The notes: generated by a model not told the origin, from the sequence alone. Positions 12,811 through 21,529 are shown, counted from the stretch's first letter. The stretch is 57,928 nucleotides of DNA from an uncultured Prevotella sp. (GCA_900322175.1 ONYZ01000026.1:1-57928); one strand, 5' to 3'. A program made the numbers and translations.

Positions 12811-15201
12811 TTATTTTATTTTTATTTTTACTCTTCCGCTTTTTATGTCTTTGGTCATAGTGAGCACATTCTGGTTACCCACACGCTCGTATCTTATTGT
12901 ATCCATATATTGGCGCACAAGGTGTATTCCAAGCCCGCCCACAGTGCGCTGACTGGCAGGCAGGGTAATATCTACCTCAGCTACCTGTGTTGGATCAAAC
13001 GGGCGTCCGTCGTCTCGCAGTTCAAAGGTCAGCGTATCATCGTCGGCTACCACTTCGAGAAGGATAGTGGCACGTTTGCCATCGGGATAAGCGTAGTTCA
13101 TCACATTGACCACAGCCTCCTCGATAGCCAAGTTGACACGAGCTGTGGTGAGCTCGTTGAATCGCATGTCCTCGCAGATACTGCCCACGAAGATAGCCAG
13201 AGCAGGAACCTCCTGAACATCGTTGACGAGCGAGATGCCTCGACGATATAGCGTGCGGTCGTGGCTGCCCTTGTACTTGATGGCCAGCAGCGAGATGTCG
13301 TCGGCCTGAGGTATGTAGTTCACAAACACGCGCTCGGCCTTTCGGATGGTCTGCACAAAGGTGCGCGAATCAGGACGCTCAGCCGAGAGGCGCAAAGCCT
13401 CCTTACACATACGCTCCCTGCCAAACTGCTCGTGCTCCACAGTCTCAGCCTCGGTATATCCGTCGGTATAGAGGAACAGCGTAGTGCCCTTGTCCACCAG
13501 CGAATGCTGCTCAGTATATTCCCACTCGGGGCGCAAGCCCAGCGGTATGTTATTATCGCAATTGAGGAATCGCGTATGGGCACCGCCCACCAGCACGGGG
13601 GGTTCGTGACCTGCGTTGGTGTACGTCAAGCGGCCTGTGGCCAGATCGAGCACGCCCATAAACAGGGTTACGAACATGAACGAGTCGTTGCTCTGACACA
13701 CCGAGCGATTGATGGACTCAACGATGAGCTTGGGCGACGTATGGGTCATCGACGCACTGCGGAACATACTTCGGGCCACAGCCATAACCAGCGCCGCGGG
13801 CACTCCCTTGCCTGCCACATCACCTATACTGAAGTATAGTTTCTCGTCGCGGATAAAGAAATCGAAGAGGTCGCCGCCCACCTTCTTGGCAGTAACCACC
13901 TCGCCAAAGATATCGATATCGGTGCGCTCTGGGAACGGCGGATAGACCTTAGGCAGCATACGCTGTTGGATATCGCTGGCAATCTTCAACTCCTGCTCTA
14001 TAGCTGCATTCGAGGCTGCAGTCTTCTTCAGTTTGTCGATATACAGCGTGAGCGACTCCTGCATATTGCCAAAGGCATCGCGCAGTGCATCCACCTCGCG
14101 GCTCTTAACCTCGGGCAGCTCTACATCGAAACTTCCTTCGGCCACCTTCTTGGCTGCGGTTACAAAGCGGGTAAGCGGGAGCATATTCTTCTTGATCAGA
14201 TGATGGCAAAGTAGAAATGCTATCGTCAATCCTATTATGAACACGACTATAATGATGGCGGCAAGCACGTTTCCGCTGTGATAGATAATGGCCGCTGGAA
14301 CGACGATAACTACTGTCCAGTCAGCATACTTGACAAATGAGTAGAACACCCACGAGTCGATACCGTCGTTCATCAACCGGCACGCTCCACTCTCGCCTTT
14401 CATCATCTTCTGTGCCAACTCGTCGTCGAGCAAGTTCAGACTCTCGGCTGTAGTATCCTGGAACTTACGATTGAGCACACGTTGCTGATCGGGATGTATA
14501 AGATACGTGCCGTCACTATCGATAATAAAGCTATACGACTGCTGGTCAAACCCTTTCTCAAACCGTTCGTGGTTCTCATTATCGATACGCTGATGGCGCA
14601 CTCGCAACCATTCGAGAGAGACGTCGGCTCCCAGCAGACCCACCTTGCGCCCCGTGTGGTCATGAATGTGAGTGGCGTATGTGGTAGTGAGCTGTTGCGA
14701 TGCGGCTCGGTCGAAATATGGTGGTGTCCAGTCGCCTTCGCTATTCTGGAATGATGGTTCATACCACTTGTGTACGATGAAGTCGGGATGCTGCTCGTTC
14801 ATCTGCCTACCATGAATATTGTCAGCCGAATCGCGCCAGGCATAAATCTCATAGCTATGACCACGAGAAGGATAAAAATCGGGCTCGAATATAAGTCGGC
14901 AACCCGACATATACATATTATGCTTCACCATACGTTCAAGCAGCTGCTGCAACTTGTCGGGATTATCCAGCTCGCTCTCTATCTCATTGATATTATTTAT
15001 GGCTGCCACATATACATCCGACAGCACACCGCGAATCTTCTCGTTCTCGTGCAGAATGATGCCCTCGTAGCGGCTCTCGGCCTCACTCGCCAGCGCCTCT
15101 TTGGTTACTGCATAAACAACAGCCATAATTACTGCCGACATAACCAGCAGTACTATCATTATTATAAGACTTAATCGCCATGCAAACGTTTTCTTCTTCA
15201 T
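12811..15201 (-). CDS. Cache-HAMP-RsbU phosphatase fused to an RsbW-type kinase
   Basis: The 796-residue protein combines an N-terminal membrane helix (about 10-33), a large periplasmic Cache-type sensor (about 35-330), a second membrane helix, a HAMP segment, a SpoIIE/RsbU PP2C domain (about 440-640: GGDLFDFF, GDVAGKGVPAALVMA, NAGHEPP, LYTDGYTEA, DDISLLAIKY) and a C-terminal RsbW/SpoIIAB-type HATPase (about 660-790: EEAVVNVMNYAYP, DDGRPFDP, GGLGIHL). Phosphatase and opposing kinase are thus in one chain, with the STAS substrate encoded next. I take MKKKTFAWRL (15201) as start because the promoter at 15231-15262 lies between it and the upstream in-frame ATGs. Confidence 0.9.
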   Translation of the reverse strand: MKKKTFAWRLSLIIMIVLLVMSAVIMAVVYAVTKEALASEAESRYEGIILHENEKIRGVLSDVYVAAINNINEIESELDNPDKLQQLLERMVKHNMYMSGCRLIFEPDFYPSRGHSYEIYAWRDSADNIHGRQMNEQHPDFIVHKWYEPSFQNSEGDWTPPYFDRAASQQLTTTYATHIHDHTGRKVGLLGADVSLEWLRVRHQRIDNENHERFEKGFDQQSYSFIIDSDGTYLIHPDQQRVLNRKFQDTTAESLNLLDDELAQKMMKGESGACRLMNDGIDSWVFYSFVKYADWTVVIVVPAAIIYHSGNVLAAIIIVVFIIGLTIAFLLCHHLIKKNMLPLTRFVTAAKKVAEGSFDVELPEVKSREVDALRDAFGNMQESLTLYIDKLKKTAASNAAIEQELKIASDIQQRMLPKVYPPFPERTDIDIFGEVVTAKKVGGDLFDFFIRDEKLYFSIGDVAGKGVPAALVMAVARSMFRSASMTHTSPKLIVESINRSVCQSNDSFMFVTLFMGVLDLATGRLTYTNAGHEPPVLVGGAHTRFLNCDNNIPLGLRPEWEYTEQHSLVDKGTTLFLYTDGYTEAETVEHEQFGRERMCKEALRLSAERPDSRTFVQTIRKAERVFVNYIPQADDISLLAIKYKGSHDRTLYRRGISLVNDVQEVPALAIFVGSICEDMRFNELTTARVNLAIEEAVVNVMNYAYPDGKRATILLEVVADDDTLTFELRDDGRPFDPTQVAEVDITLPASQRTVGGLGIHLVRQYMDTIRYERVGNQNVLTMTKDIKSGRVKIKIK

Positions 15202-15230
15202 CGTCGCAGTGTTTATTCCCGGTTTCGGTG

Positions 15231-15262
15231 CAAATATAAGCATTTCTATGCATAACGACAAA
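15231..15262 (-). promoter_or_regulatory. Promoter of partner-switching operon
   Basis: On the minus strand TTTG (15262-15259), a 20-bp spacer and TATATTTG (15238-15231) match the consensus, leaving about 25 nt of leader before the ATG at 15201. Confidence 0.85.
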
Positions 15263-15280
15263 AAATTAACAAAAATAAAC

Positions 15281-15313
15281 AAAAAAAATCCCGAAGGATA
15301 ATTGCCCTCGGGA
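15281..15313 (-). terminator. Intrinsic terminator of rplI operon
   Basis: TCCCGAAGG (15289-15297) pairs with CCCTCGGGA (15305-15313) with one mismatch. On the minus strand the hairpin is followed by T8. It lies about 70 bp after the rplI stop. Confidence 0.8.
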
Positions 15314-15381
15314 CTCTGTTGTCATAATAAATAATGATGCCTTACAGCTATTATTAATTGTTATGATTTAAAAATCTTGAC

Positions 15382-15972
15382 TTATGCCTCAGCTGGAGCA
15401 TCGATAGCCTCCAGAGCCTCAGCCTCGTCGGCAGCCTCAGCAGCCTCTGCCTGATCGGCAGCAGCCTTCTTGGCGTCGGCAGCAGCCTTGATAGCAGCCT
15501 CTGCATCAGCAGCAGCCTGCAGCTCAGCTGCATTCTCAGCAACAACCTTTACAGGGAGCTCAACGATAACCTCCTTGTGGAAGTGTACCAGAGCTACATA
15601 GTCGCCAACCTTCTTGGCATCCTTCATGGTGATGATCTTACGATCAACCTCCTTACCGAGCTTAGCGAGCTCCTCAGCAACCTGAGCAGCACCTACTGAA
15701 CCATAGAGCTGGCCAGTAACGCTAACCTTAGCGGCAATCTCGAGGGCTACACCAGCAAGCTGGGCAGCCTTCTCCTCGGCAGCAGCCTTCTGAGCAGCCA
15801 GCTTGTGAGCCTGCTGCTTCAGGTTCTCTGCGAGAATCTTCTTAGCTGAAGGACTGGCAATAACACCCTTACCCTGAGGAATGAGGTAGTTACGGCCATA
15901 GCCTGACTTAACATTCACGATATCGTTCTTGAATCCCAGACCGATAATATCTTCTTTCAGTATAATTTCCAT
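15382..15972 (-). CDS. rplI: 50S ribosomal protein L9 with Ala/Glu-rich tail
   Basis: The N-terminal domain (MEIILKEDIIGLGFKNDIVN, then GYGRNYLIPQGKGVIAS) is a classic L9 rRNA-binding domain, followed by the long central helix (residues about 40-75) and the C-terminal domain to about residue 147. Then come about 50 extra residues made almost only of Ala, Glu, Asp and Lys, so the protein is 196 rather than about 148 residues. L9 stabilises 23S rRNA domain V and helps keep reading frame. It is last in the rpsF-rpsR-rplI operon, 22 bp after rpsR. Confidence 0.95.
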   Translation of the reverse strand: MEIILKEDIIGLGFKNDIVNVKSGYGRNYLIPQGKGVIASPSAKKILAENLKQQAHKLAAQKAAAEEKAAQLAGVALEIAAKVSVTGQLYGSVGAAQVAEELAKLGKEVDRKIITMKDAKKVGDYVALVHFHKEVIVELPVKVVAENAAELQAAADAEAAIKAAADAKKAAADQAEAAEAADEAEALEAIDAPAEA

Positions 15973-15994
15973 AATCTTGCGTCCTCCTCTTTAA

Positions 15995-16261
15995 TTATTT
16001 CATCAAATCGGTTACGTAAGGCAGCAGTGCAATCTGGCGGGCACGCTTAACGGCCTGAGCCACACGACGCTGATACTTAAGAGATGTTCCAGTGATGCGG
16101 CGGGGAAGAATCTTACCCTGCTCGTTGAGGAACTTCTTCAGGAACTCGGGATCCTTGTAGTCGATGTACTTGATACCGCTCTTCTTGAAACGGCAATACT
16201 TCTTCTTCTTTGTGTCGATAGAAGGAGCTGTCAAATAACGGATTTCACTCTGTTCTGCCAT
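15995..16261 (-). CDS. rpsR: 30S ribosomal protein S18
   Basis: 88 residues with the S18 core [21 protein letters not shown] and the arginine-rich helix [20 protein letters not shown] that binds 16S rRNA next to S6. Length and sequence are typical for Bacteroidota. It starts 3 bp after the rpsF stop, so translational coupling is likely. S18 forms a heterodimer with S6, so the damage seen in rpsF would directly affect its partner. Confidence 0.97.
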   Translation of the reverse strand: MAEQSEIRYLTAPSIDTKKKKYCRFKKSGIKYIDYKDPEFLKKFLNEQGKILPRRITGTSLKYQRRVAQAVKRARQIALLPYVTDLMK

Positions 16262-16264
16262 AGT

Positions 16265-16577
16265 TTAAGCCTCCTCTTTTTTACCAAGCTTTGCGCGACG
16301 CTTCTCGGCGTACTCTGCAGCATACTTGTCAAGTTTAACAGTCTGGAAACGGATTACCTTCTCGTCACGACGGAAAGCAGTCTCCAATGTCTTAATCACT
16401 TCTGGCTCAGCCTTGAACTCTACCAGGCAGTAGAAACCTGTAGACTTCTTCTGAATAGCATAAGCCATCTTCTTCAATCCCCAGGCCTCTTCGTTGATGA
16501 TCTCTGCACCCTTATCGGTTCATCTGCTCATCAGACAAAACGGGAGTTAAAATGAAAACGGTTTCGTATTGATTCAT
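16265..16577 (-). pseudogene. rpsF: 30S ribosomal protein S6, frameshifted by an internal deletion
   Basis: The gene starts at 16577 with MNQYETVFILTPVLSDEQM, a perfect S6 start, then reaches a stop (16514-16512) three codons later. From 16519 another frame gives [20 protein letters not shown] and continues through a normal S6 to its stop at 16265. About 11 codons normally found between Met19 and Thr (the first part of helix 1) are gone, replaced by one base: a net loss of about 32 nt. The 3' part alone could start at TTG 16477, but it would lack strand 1 and helix 1. S6 is dispensable in some bacteria, but a mutation in this operon is odd; an assembly or sequencing error is a serious alternative. 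Confidence 0.75.
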
Positions 16578-16626
16578 ACTACGTTAAAAAATAAATTATT
16601 AATTAATATTTCGCTTAAAGCGGGTG

Positions 16627-16634
16627 CAAAGGTA
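16627..16634 (-). promoter_or_regulatory. -7 box of rpsF-rpsR-rplI operon
   Basis: The minus strand reads TACCTTTG, with an ATTG element about 21 bp upstream inside the heptad repeats. The leader before the rpsF ATG would be about 45 nt. Confidence 0.7.
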
Positions 16635-16643
16635 CAAATATTA

Positions 16644-16681
16644 ATTGAGAATTGACAATTGACAGTTGACAGTTGACAGTT
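16644..16681. repeat. Heptad tandem repeat (rTTGACA)
   Basis: ATTGAGA, ATTGACA, ATTGACA, GTTGACA, GTTGACA, GTT: just over five copies of a 7-bp unit, between the rpsF promoter and the stop of the small membrane protein gene. Similar heptads appear near 52.2-52.3 kb. Confidence 0.8.
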
Positions 16682-16693
16682 ATTTAAGAATAT

Positions 16694-16885
16694 TTAATAC
16701 TTTTCACCCTTTTTCTGTTGCCGAACGTGGAACACTGCACCTAAAATGATGATTATCAGGCCTGTAAGGAGCACCAGATTATAGCGGGTGAATCCTGCCA
16801 GATAACTTATAATCAAAAGGAGAGCACCAGTGCTGACTAGTGCTACTCCAAGATATGTATCAAAATGATGTCTGAGATTGCTCAT
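16694..16885 (-). CDS. Small two-helix membrane protein
   Basis: The 63-residue product has two hydrophobic helices (about residues 10-30 and 36-54) separated by a short loop, and a basic end (RQQKKGEKY). The ATG directly follows the rprY stop (TAA|ATG), so it is coupled to the two-component operon. I recognise no family. It may be a membrane regulator of the system or simply a conserved passenger. Confidence 0.7.
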   Translation of the reverse strand: MSNLRHHFDTYLGVALVSTGALLLIISYLAGFTRYNLVLLTGLIIIILGAVFHVRQQKKGEKY

Positions 16886-17596
16886 TTACTCATCCTCGCC
16901 TTCTGGGGTGATAAGTTTGTAACCCTTGCCGTGAATGTTGATAATCTCAATCTGCGGATCGTCCTTGAGGTGCTTGCGCAGCTTGGTGATATAAACATCC
17001 ATAGAGCGGGCGTTGAAGTAGTTGTCGTCAATCCAGATGGTCTTCAGTGCGAAATCGCGCTGCAGAATCTCGTTAGAGTGACTGCACAGCAGGGCCAGCA
17101 GCTCGTTCTCCTTGGTAGTGAGCTTGGTCTGCTTCTCGCCTATCTGCAGCAACTGCTTCTGGGTGTCGAATGTAAACTCGCCCAGGTGGTAAACTGTAGA
17201 CTCGCGGCTCTTCTTGCCCTTGGTGCGGCGCAGGATGGCCTCAATACGGAATACGAGCTCCTCCATAGAGAAGGGCTTGGTGATATAGTCGTCGGCACCC
17301 AGCTTGAATCCCTCGAGGATATCCTCCTTGAGAGTCTTGGCTGTCAGGAAGATAATGGGCACGTCGGTATTGGCCGAACGGATCTCCTGAGCCAGGGTGA
17401 AACCGTCCTTCTTTGGCATCATTACATCGAGCACACAAATGTCGAATTTTGTCTTGAGGAAAGCCTTGAAACCGGCCTCACCATCAGCACAGAGTTCTGC
17501 TACAAAGCCTTTGGCCTGCAAATACTCACGGAGCAGCATTCCGAGGTTCTCATCGTCCTCGCAAAGCAAGATTTTCACTTTGTTGTCGTCCATCAT
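16886..17596 (-). CDS. rprY: Response regulator, OmpR/PhoB type (RprY-like)
   Basis: The 236-residue protein has a receiver domain (about 8-122) with the acidic pocket (CEDDE), phospho-acceptor Asp57 in CVLDVMMPKKDG and the conserved LTAKT segment, followed by an OmpR-type winged-helix domain (about 138-232; LTTKENELLALLC, YFNARSMDVYITKLRKHL). It follows the kinase gene by 33 bp. The pair closely matches the RprX/RprY system of Bacteroides fragilis, first found through a tetracycline-resistance effect. Two Met codons start the frame and either could be used. Confidence 0.92.
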   Translation of the reverse strand: MMDDNKVKILLCEDDENLGMLLREYLQAKGFVAELCADGEAGFKAFLKTKFDICVLDVMMPKKDGFTLAQEIRSANTDVPIIFLTAKTLKEDILEGFKLGADDYITKPFSMEELVFRIEAILRRTKGKKSRESTVYHLGEFTFDTQKQLLQIGEKQTKLTTKENELLALLCSHSNEILQRDFALKTIWIDDNYFNARSMDVYITKLRKHLKDDPQIEIINIHGKGYKLITPEGEDE

Positions 17597-17629
17597 AATT
17601 CTAAATGTTTTATGTGTTAATACTATTGT

Positions 17630-19192
17630 TTATTTATCGTCTTCTTTTAGCACGGGCAGCGATACGGTGAAGGTGGTACCCTTGCCCAGTTCGCTCTCGC
17701 ATTTTATCTCGCCCTCGTGCAGATTGATAATCTTCTTTACGTAGGCCAGACCCAGTCCGAAGCCCTTCACGTCGTGAACATTGCCGGTATGCACGCGGTA
17801 GAACTTGTCGAATATCTTCTTGACGTTCTCCTTCTTGATGCCCTGACCAGTGTCTCGGATTGAGAAACACAAGCGGTCCTTGTCGTTCCAAGTCTTGATG
17901 TAGATATCGAGCGGCTCTTCGGGCTTGCGATACTTCACTGCGTTGTCCATCAGATTGGTAATGGCGTTCTGGAAATGAACCTCGTCGACAAAGAGTGCTG
18001 AGTCGATAGCCTCAATTTCGGTATATATCTTACCGCCGGTATGCTCTACACGGAGCGAGAACGACTGGGCGATATTCTCGACCATCTCGTTGAGATCGAG
18101 CTCCTTCTTCTTGAACACGATGCTCTTCTTGTCGAACATCGACATCTGCAGTACCTTCTCTACGAGGAATCGCAGGCGCTTTGACTCGTCGGTAATGACG
18201 CCGCTCAGATGTTTGGTCAACTGCTCGGTCTTGGTTACGCTATCGTCGTTCATCATCTGGGCTGCCAGCGAGATTGATGCGATAGGAGTCTTGAGCTCGT
18301 GAGTCATATTATTAATGAAGTCGTTCTTGATCTCAGTGAGTCGCTTCTGGCGGAAGATGACTACTATGGTAAAGAGGAACGTGAGCAGCAGCACGACGGT
18401 GAACACCACAGCAGGAATCATGAAGCGCACACTCGAAAAGATGTATGAACTCATGTCGGGGAAGTGGATTTTTACGACGCCCTTCTTCGACGATGGGTCG
18501 TTGTTGAACAGTGTCTGCTGATAAAAGAACTCTTCGCCTTCGGCTGAGTATTCAGGACAGCGATATACCTCGCGACCATCGGATGTCTCTACACGGAAGT
18601 GATAAGGCACATTGATACCGTTGTTGAGCAGTTCTACACGTATGTCCTGATCGAGCATCTTGAAGTTGATGCGCTCCTTGAGCGGCTTGTCGCTAGCGGT
18701 ATACAGGATATTGTAGACCACCTCGTCGAGCAATGCGCGCTGATACTGATAGCGGTTGCGAACAATCTCCTGCAGCGATTTCGAAGCTTCGGCGATACTG
18801 TTCTTATCGGTGCGCAGAATCATAGCCTTGGGCACGTTGGCCGGACGGATAGCAAACGTCTTGAGCTCGAAGCTGGAGTAGACTGTACCATCGTCGGCAG
18901 CTACAGCAAACTGGTGAGAATGCTTAATGGTGCCGTCGAGACCATCTACTATCACAGAGTCCTGCTTATAAGCCTTGCGCTCGGTAGCCTTAAGGTCCTT
19001 CTCGAGGTATCGCTTGGTCTCGTTCATCTCGAGATTGCGCGATGCCTGATACAGACTGCGGTAAACCGACTCGTCAAACTGTTCCTTCTTCATCTTCGCC
19101 ATCTCCTTGATGTACGAGATCTGAAGGTAGAGCAGTCCTACAAACGAGAAGCCCATTATTATTGCTATAATCCAAATCGTTCTTTTCTTCAT
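17630..19192 (-). CDS. rprX: Sensor histidine kinase (RprX-like)
   Basis: I start this 520-residue kinase at MKKRTIWIIA (19192). It has a membrane helix at about 5-25, a periplasmic sensor region (about 27-255), a second membrane helix (about 257-280), a HisKA domain with intact phospho-acceptor His298 (NNMTHELKTPIAS), and a HATPase with N box (TNLMDNAVKYR), G1 (IRDTGQGI), F box and G2 (GFGLGLAYV). It phosphorylates the RprY-like regulator encoded downstream. The -7 box ends only about 9 bp before the start codon, so the mRNA may be almost leaderless. Confidence 0.92.
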   Translation of the reverse strand: MKKRTIWIIAIIMGFSFVGLLYLQISYIKEMAKMKKEQFDESVYRSLYQASRNLEMNETKRYLEKDLKATERKAYKQDSVIVDGLDGTIKHSHQFAVAADDGTVYSSFELKTFAIRPANVPKAMILRTDKNSIAEASKSLQEIVRNRYQYQRALLDEVVYNILYTASDKPLKERINFKMLDQDIRVELLNNGINVPYHFRVETSDGREVYRCPEYSAEGEEFFYQQTLFNNDPSSKKGVVKIHFPDMSSYIFSSVRFMIPAVVFTVVLLLTFLFTIVVIFRQKRLTEIKNDFINNMTHELKTPIASISLAAQMMNDDSVTKTEQLTKHLSGVITDESKRLRFLVEKVLQMSMFDKKSIVFKKKELDLNEMVENIAQSFSLRVEHTGGKIYTEIEAIDSALFVDEVHFQNAITNLMDNAVKYRKPEEPLDIYIKTWNDKDRLCFSIRDTGQGIKKENVKKIFDKFYRVHTGNVHDVKGFGLGLAYVKKIINLHEGEIKCESELGKGTTFTVSLPVLKEDDK

Positions 19193-19200
19193 AACGATTG

Positions 19201-19208
19201 CAAAGATA
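19201..19208 (-). promoter_or_regulatory. -7 box of rprX
   Basis: The minus strand reads TATCTTTG. A TTTG element lies 23 bp upstream. The expected transcript start is about 1-3 nt from the ATG at 19192. Confidence 0.65.
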
Positions 19209-19308
19209 AGTAATTTCTTAATTCGACGCACCAAAAATGTTAATTATTTACAGCAGATTGTGCATAATTAACGAATTGCAGGATTTTTAGTTACAAATAT
19301 GCAACTAT

Positions 19309-19341
19309 AAAAAATAAATCCCCACTAAACAAATAGCGGGG
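19309..19341 (-). terminator. Intrinsic terminator of EF-G-like gene
   Basis: CCCCACTA (19320-19327) pairs with TAGCGGGG (19334-19341) with one G-T wobble. On the minus strand a T-rich run follows. It lies 29 bp after the stop at 19370. Confidence 0.8.
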
Positions 19342-19369
19342 ACTCTGTGTAAATATAGGTAGGAGGATA

Positions 19370-21529
19370 TTAATCCTCGTCCTTGGTCTCTTCCTCGTGC
19401 TGCTTGATAAGTGCCTGTTGGATATCGTTGGGCACAAGCTCGTAGCTAGAGAAACTGGTAGTGAACGATGCACGACCACCAGTGATAGAGCTCAGAGCGA
19501 TAGAGTAGCTAGCGAGTTCCTTGAGAGGAATCTTGGCACTAAGCTTCTGATAACCGCCCTCTGAGTCCATACCCATAATGATGGCACGACGGCCCTGCAG
19601 GTCGCTCATTACATCACCCATGTAGTCGCCAGGAACCAGCACCTCGAGATCGTAGATAGGCTCGAGAACCTTTGGACCTGCCTCCTTGAAGGCTGCCGAG
19701 AAGGCATTGCGAGCTGCCAGCATGAACGAAAGTTCGTTAGAGTCAACTGGGTGCATCTTACCATCGTAAACAATCACGCGAACGTCGCGAGCGTAAGAAC
19801 CTGTGAGTGGGCCCTGCTCCATACGCTCCATGATACCCTTAAGGATAGCTGGCATAAAGCGCATATCGATAGCACCACCTACTACAGAGTTGATGAACAC
19901 GAGCTTGCCGCCCCAGTCGAGGTCAACTTCTTCCTTACCCTTGATGTTCATCTTAAACTCCTGATTGTTGATCTTGAACGATGTAGGATCGGGCATACCC
20001 TCGGTGTAAGGCTCTACAATCAGGTGAACCTCACCGAACTGACCAGCACCACCCGACTGTTTCTTATGACGATAGTCAGCACGGGCCATCTTGGTGATAG
20101 TCTCGCGATATGGAATCTTCGGCTCGACATACTCGATCTGAATCTTCTCGTTGTTCTCCATACGCCACTTCAAGGTGCGCAGGTGGAACTCACCCTGACC
20201 ATGAACGATAATCTGGCGCAACTCCTTAGACTGCTCAACTACCCATGTAGGATCCTCCTGACGCATCTTCTGCAGAGCGGTCATCATCTTCTCGGTCTCG
20301 CTCTCGTTGACGGCCTTGATGGCGCGAGAGAACTTAGAGTTAGGATACTTGATGAAGTTGAACTTATTCTCTACATCCTTGCCATTCAGGGTGTTACCGG
20401 TCTTAACGTCCTTAAGTTTAACGGTGCAACCGATATCGCCAGCACGCAACTCGTCTACCTGAATACGGTTGGCTCCTGCACAAGCGTAGATAGTACCCAT
20501 ACGCTCCTTTGAACCGCGATCGGCATTGGTAAGATCGTCGCCGCTCTTAATCACACCGCTCATTACCTTGAAGTAAGATACCTCGCCAATATGTGGCTCG
20601 ACACCTGTCTTGAAGAAATAGAGTGATGTAGGTGCGCTTGCTTCGGCAGGAACATCCTGACCTGCTGCGTTCTTTACTACTGGCATGTCGCTTACGAATG
20701 GAACAACGTTGCCCAGGAACTCCATCAGGCGGCGAACGCCCATGTCCTTACCTGCACATACGCAGAATACAGGATAGATGCTGCGTGTAACCATACCCTT
20801 GCGGATACCTTCGCGCATCTCGTCCTCGCTCAGGTCTTCGCTCTCGAAGAACTTCTCCATCAGAGTGTCGTCGCCAGCGGCAGCAGCCTCAACGAGGGCA
20901 GCCTTCATCTCCTTTGCCTTCTCCAACTGGTCGGCAGGAATCTCCTCGATGATAGGAGCACCACCTTCGGGCTTCCACGAATATTTCTTCATCAAGAGCA
21001 CGTCGATAACAGCGTTGAATCCAGGACCTGTAGCAATAGGATACTGAACGGGAACGCAGTTAGGACCATAAACCTCCTTGAGCTGACTAAGAATCTGATC
21101 GAAATCGCAGTTCTCGCGGTCTAGCTGGTTAACAAGGAAGATTACCGGCTTCTTCAACTTCTCAGTATTGCGGAAAGCATTCATCGTACCTACCTCGGGA
21201 CCATACTGGCCGTTGATAAGGATGACAGCCTGATCGGTAACGTTCATAGCGGTAATAGATCCGCCAACGAAGTCATCAGAACCTGGACAGTCGATGATGT
21301 TAAGCTTCTTGTTGTTCCACTCTACATGGAATACAGTAGAAAACACCGAGTAGCCATACTCCTGCTCAACAGGGAAATAATCGCTAACGGTGTTCTTCTG
21401 CTCAACTGATCCACGACGCTTGATGACACCTGCTTCATAAAGCATACTTTCGGCAAGAGTGGTCTTGCCGCTACCCGCACTGCCAATGAGTGCAATGTTT
21501 TTAATTTCGTTAGTCTGATATACCTTCAT
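19370..21529 (-). CDS. EF-G paralogue with degenerate GTPase motifs
   Basis: This 719-residue protein has the five-domain layout of translation elongation factor G, but the G domain is unusual. The P-loop is GSAGSGKT instead of GHIDAGKT. Switch I reads EQEYGYS in place of the RGITI type. The DxPGH motif reads DCPGSDD, so the catalytic His is Ser84 (codon 21278-21280). The NKxD motif reads NQLD. Domains III-V look complete (GGAGQFGEVHL; LVPGDYMGDVMSDLQGRRAIIMG). Bacteroides species carry an EF-G2 reported to support translocation without GTP hydrolysis under carbon starvation; this protein could be its counterpart. It is transcribed alone, with its own terminator. Confidence 0.88.
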   Translation of the reverse strand: MKVYQTNEIKNIALIGSAGSGKTTLAESMLYEAGVIKRRGSVEQKNTVSDYFPVEQEYGYSVFSTVFHVEWNNKKLNIIDCPGSDDFVGGSITAMNVTDQAVILINGQYGPEVGTMNAFRNTEKLKKPVIFLVNQLDRENCDFDQILSQLKEVYGPNCVPVQYPIATGPGFNAVIDVLLMKKYSWKPEGGAPIIEEIPADQLEKAKEMKAALVEAAAAGDDTLMEKFFESEDLSEDEMREGIRKGMVTRSIYPVFCVCAGKDMGVRRLMEFLGNVVPFVSDMPVVKNAAGQDVPAEASAPTSLYFFKTGVEPHIGEVSYFKVMSGVIKSGDDLTNADRGSKERMGTIYACAGANRIQVDELRAGDIGCTVKLKDVKTGNTLNGKDVENKFNFIKYPNSKFSRAIKAVNESETEKMMTALQKMRQEDPTWVVEQSKELRQIIVHGQGEFHLRTLKWRMENNEKIQIEYVEPKIPYRETITKMARADYRHKKQSGGAGQFGEVHLIVEPYTEGMPDPTSFKINNQEFKMNIKGKEEVDLDWGGKLVFINSVVGGAIDMRFMPAILKGIMERMEQGPLTGSYARDVRVIVYDGKMHPVDSNELSFMLAARNAFSAAFKEAGPKVLEPIYDLEVLVPGDYMGDVMSDLQGRRAIIMGMDSEGGYQKLSAKIPLKELASYSIALSSITGGRASFTTSFSSYELVPNDIQQALIKQHEEETKDED

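Noticed and set aside
16265-16477. S6 as an intact short gene starting at an internal TTG
   Set aside because: Family alignment shows a normal S6 start at 16577 in another frame; the short form would lack the first strand and helix.
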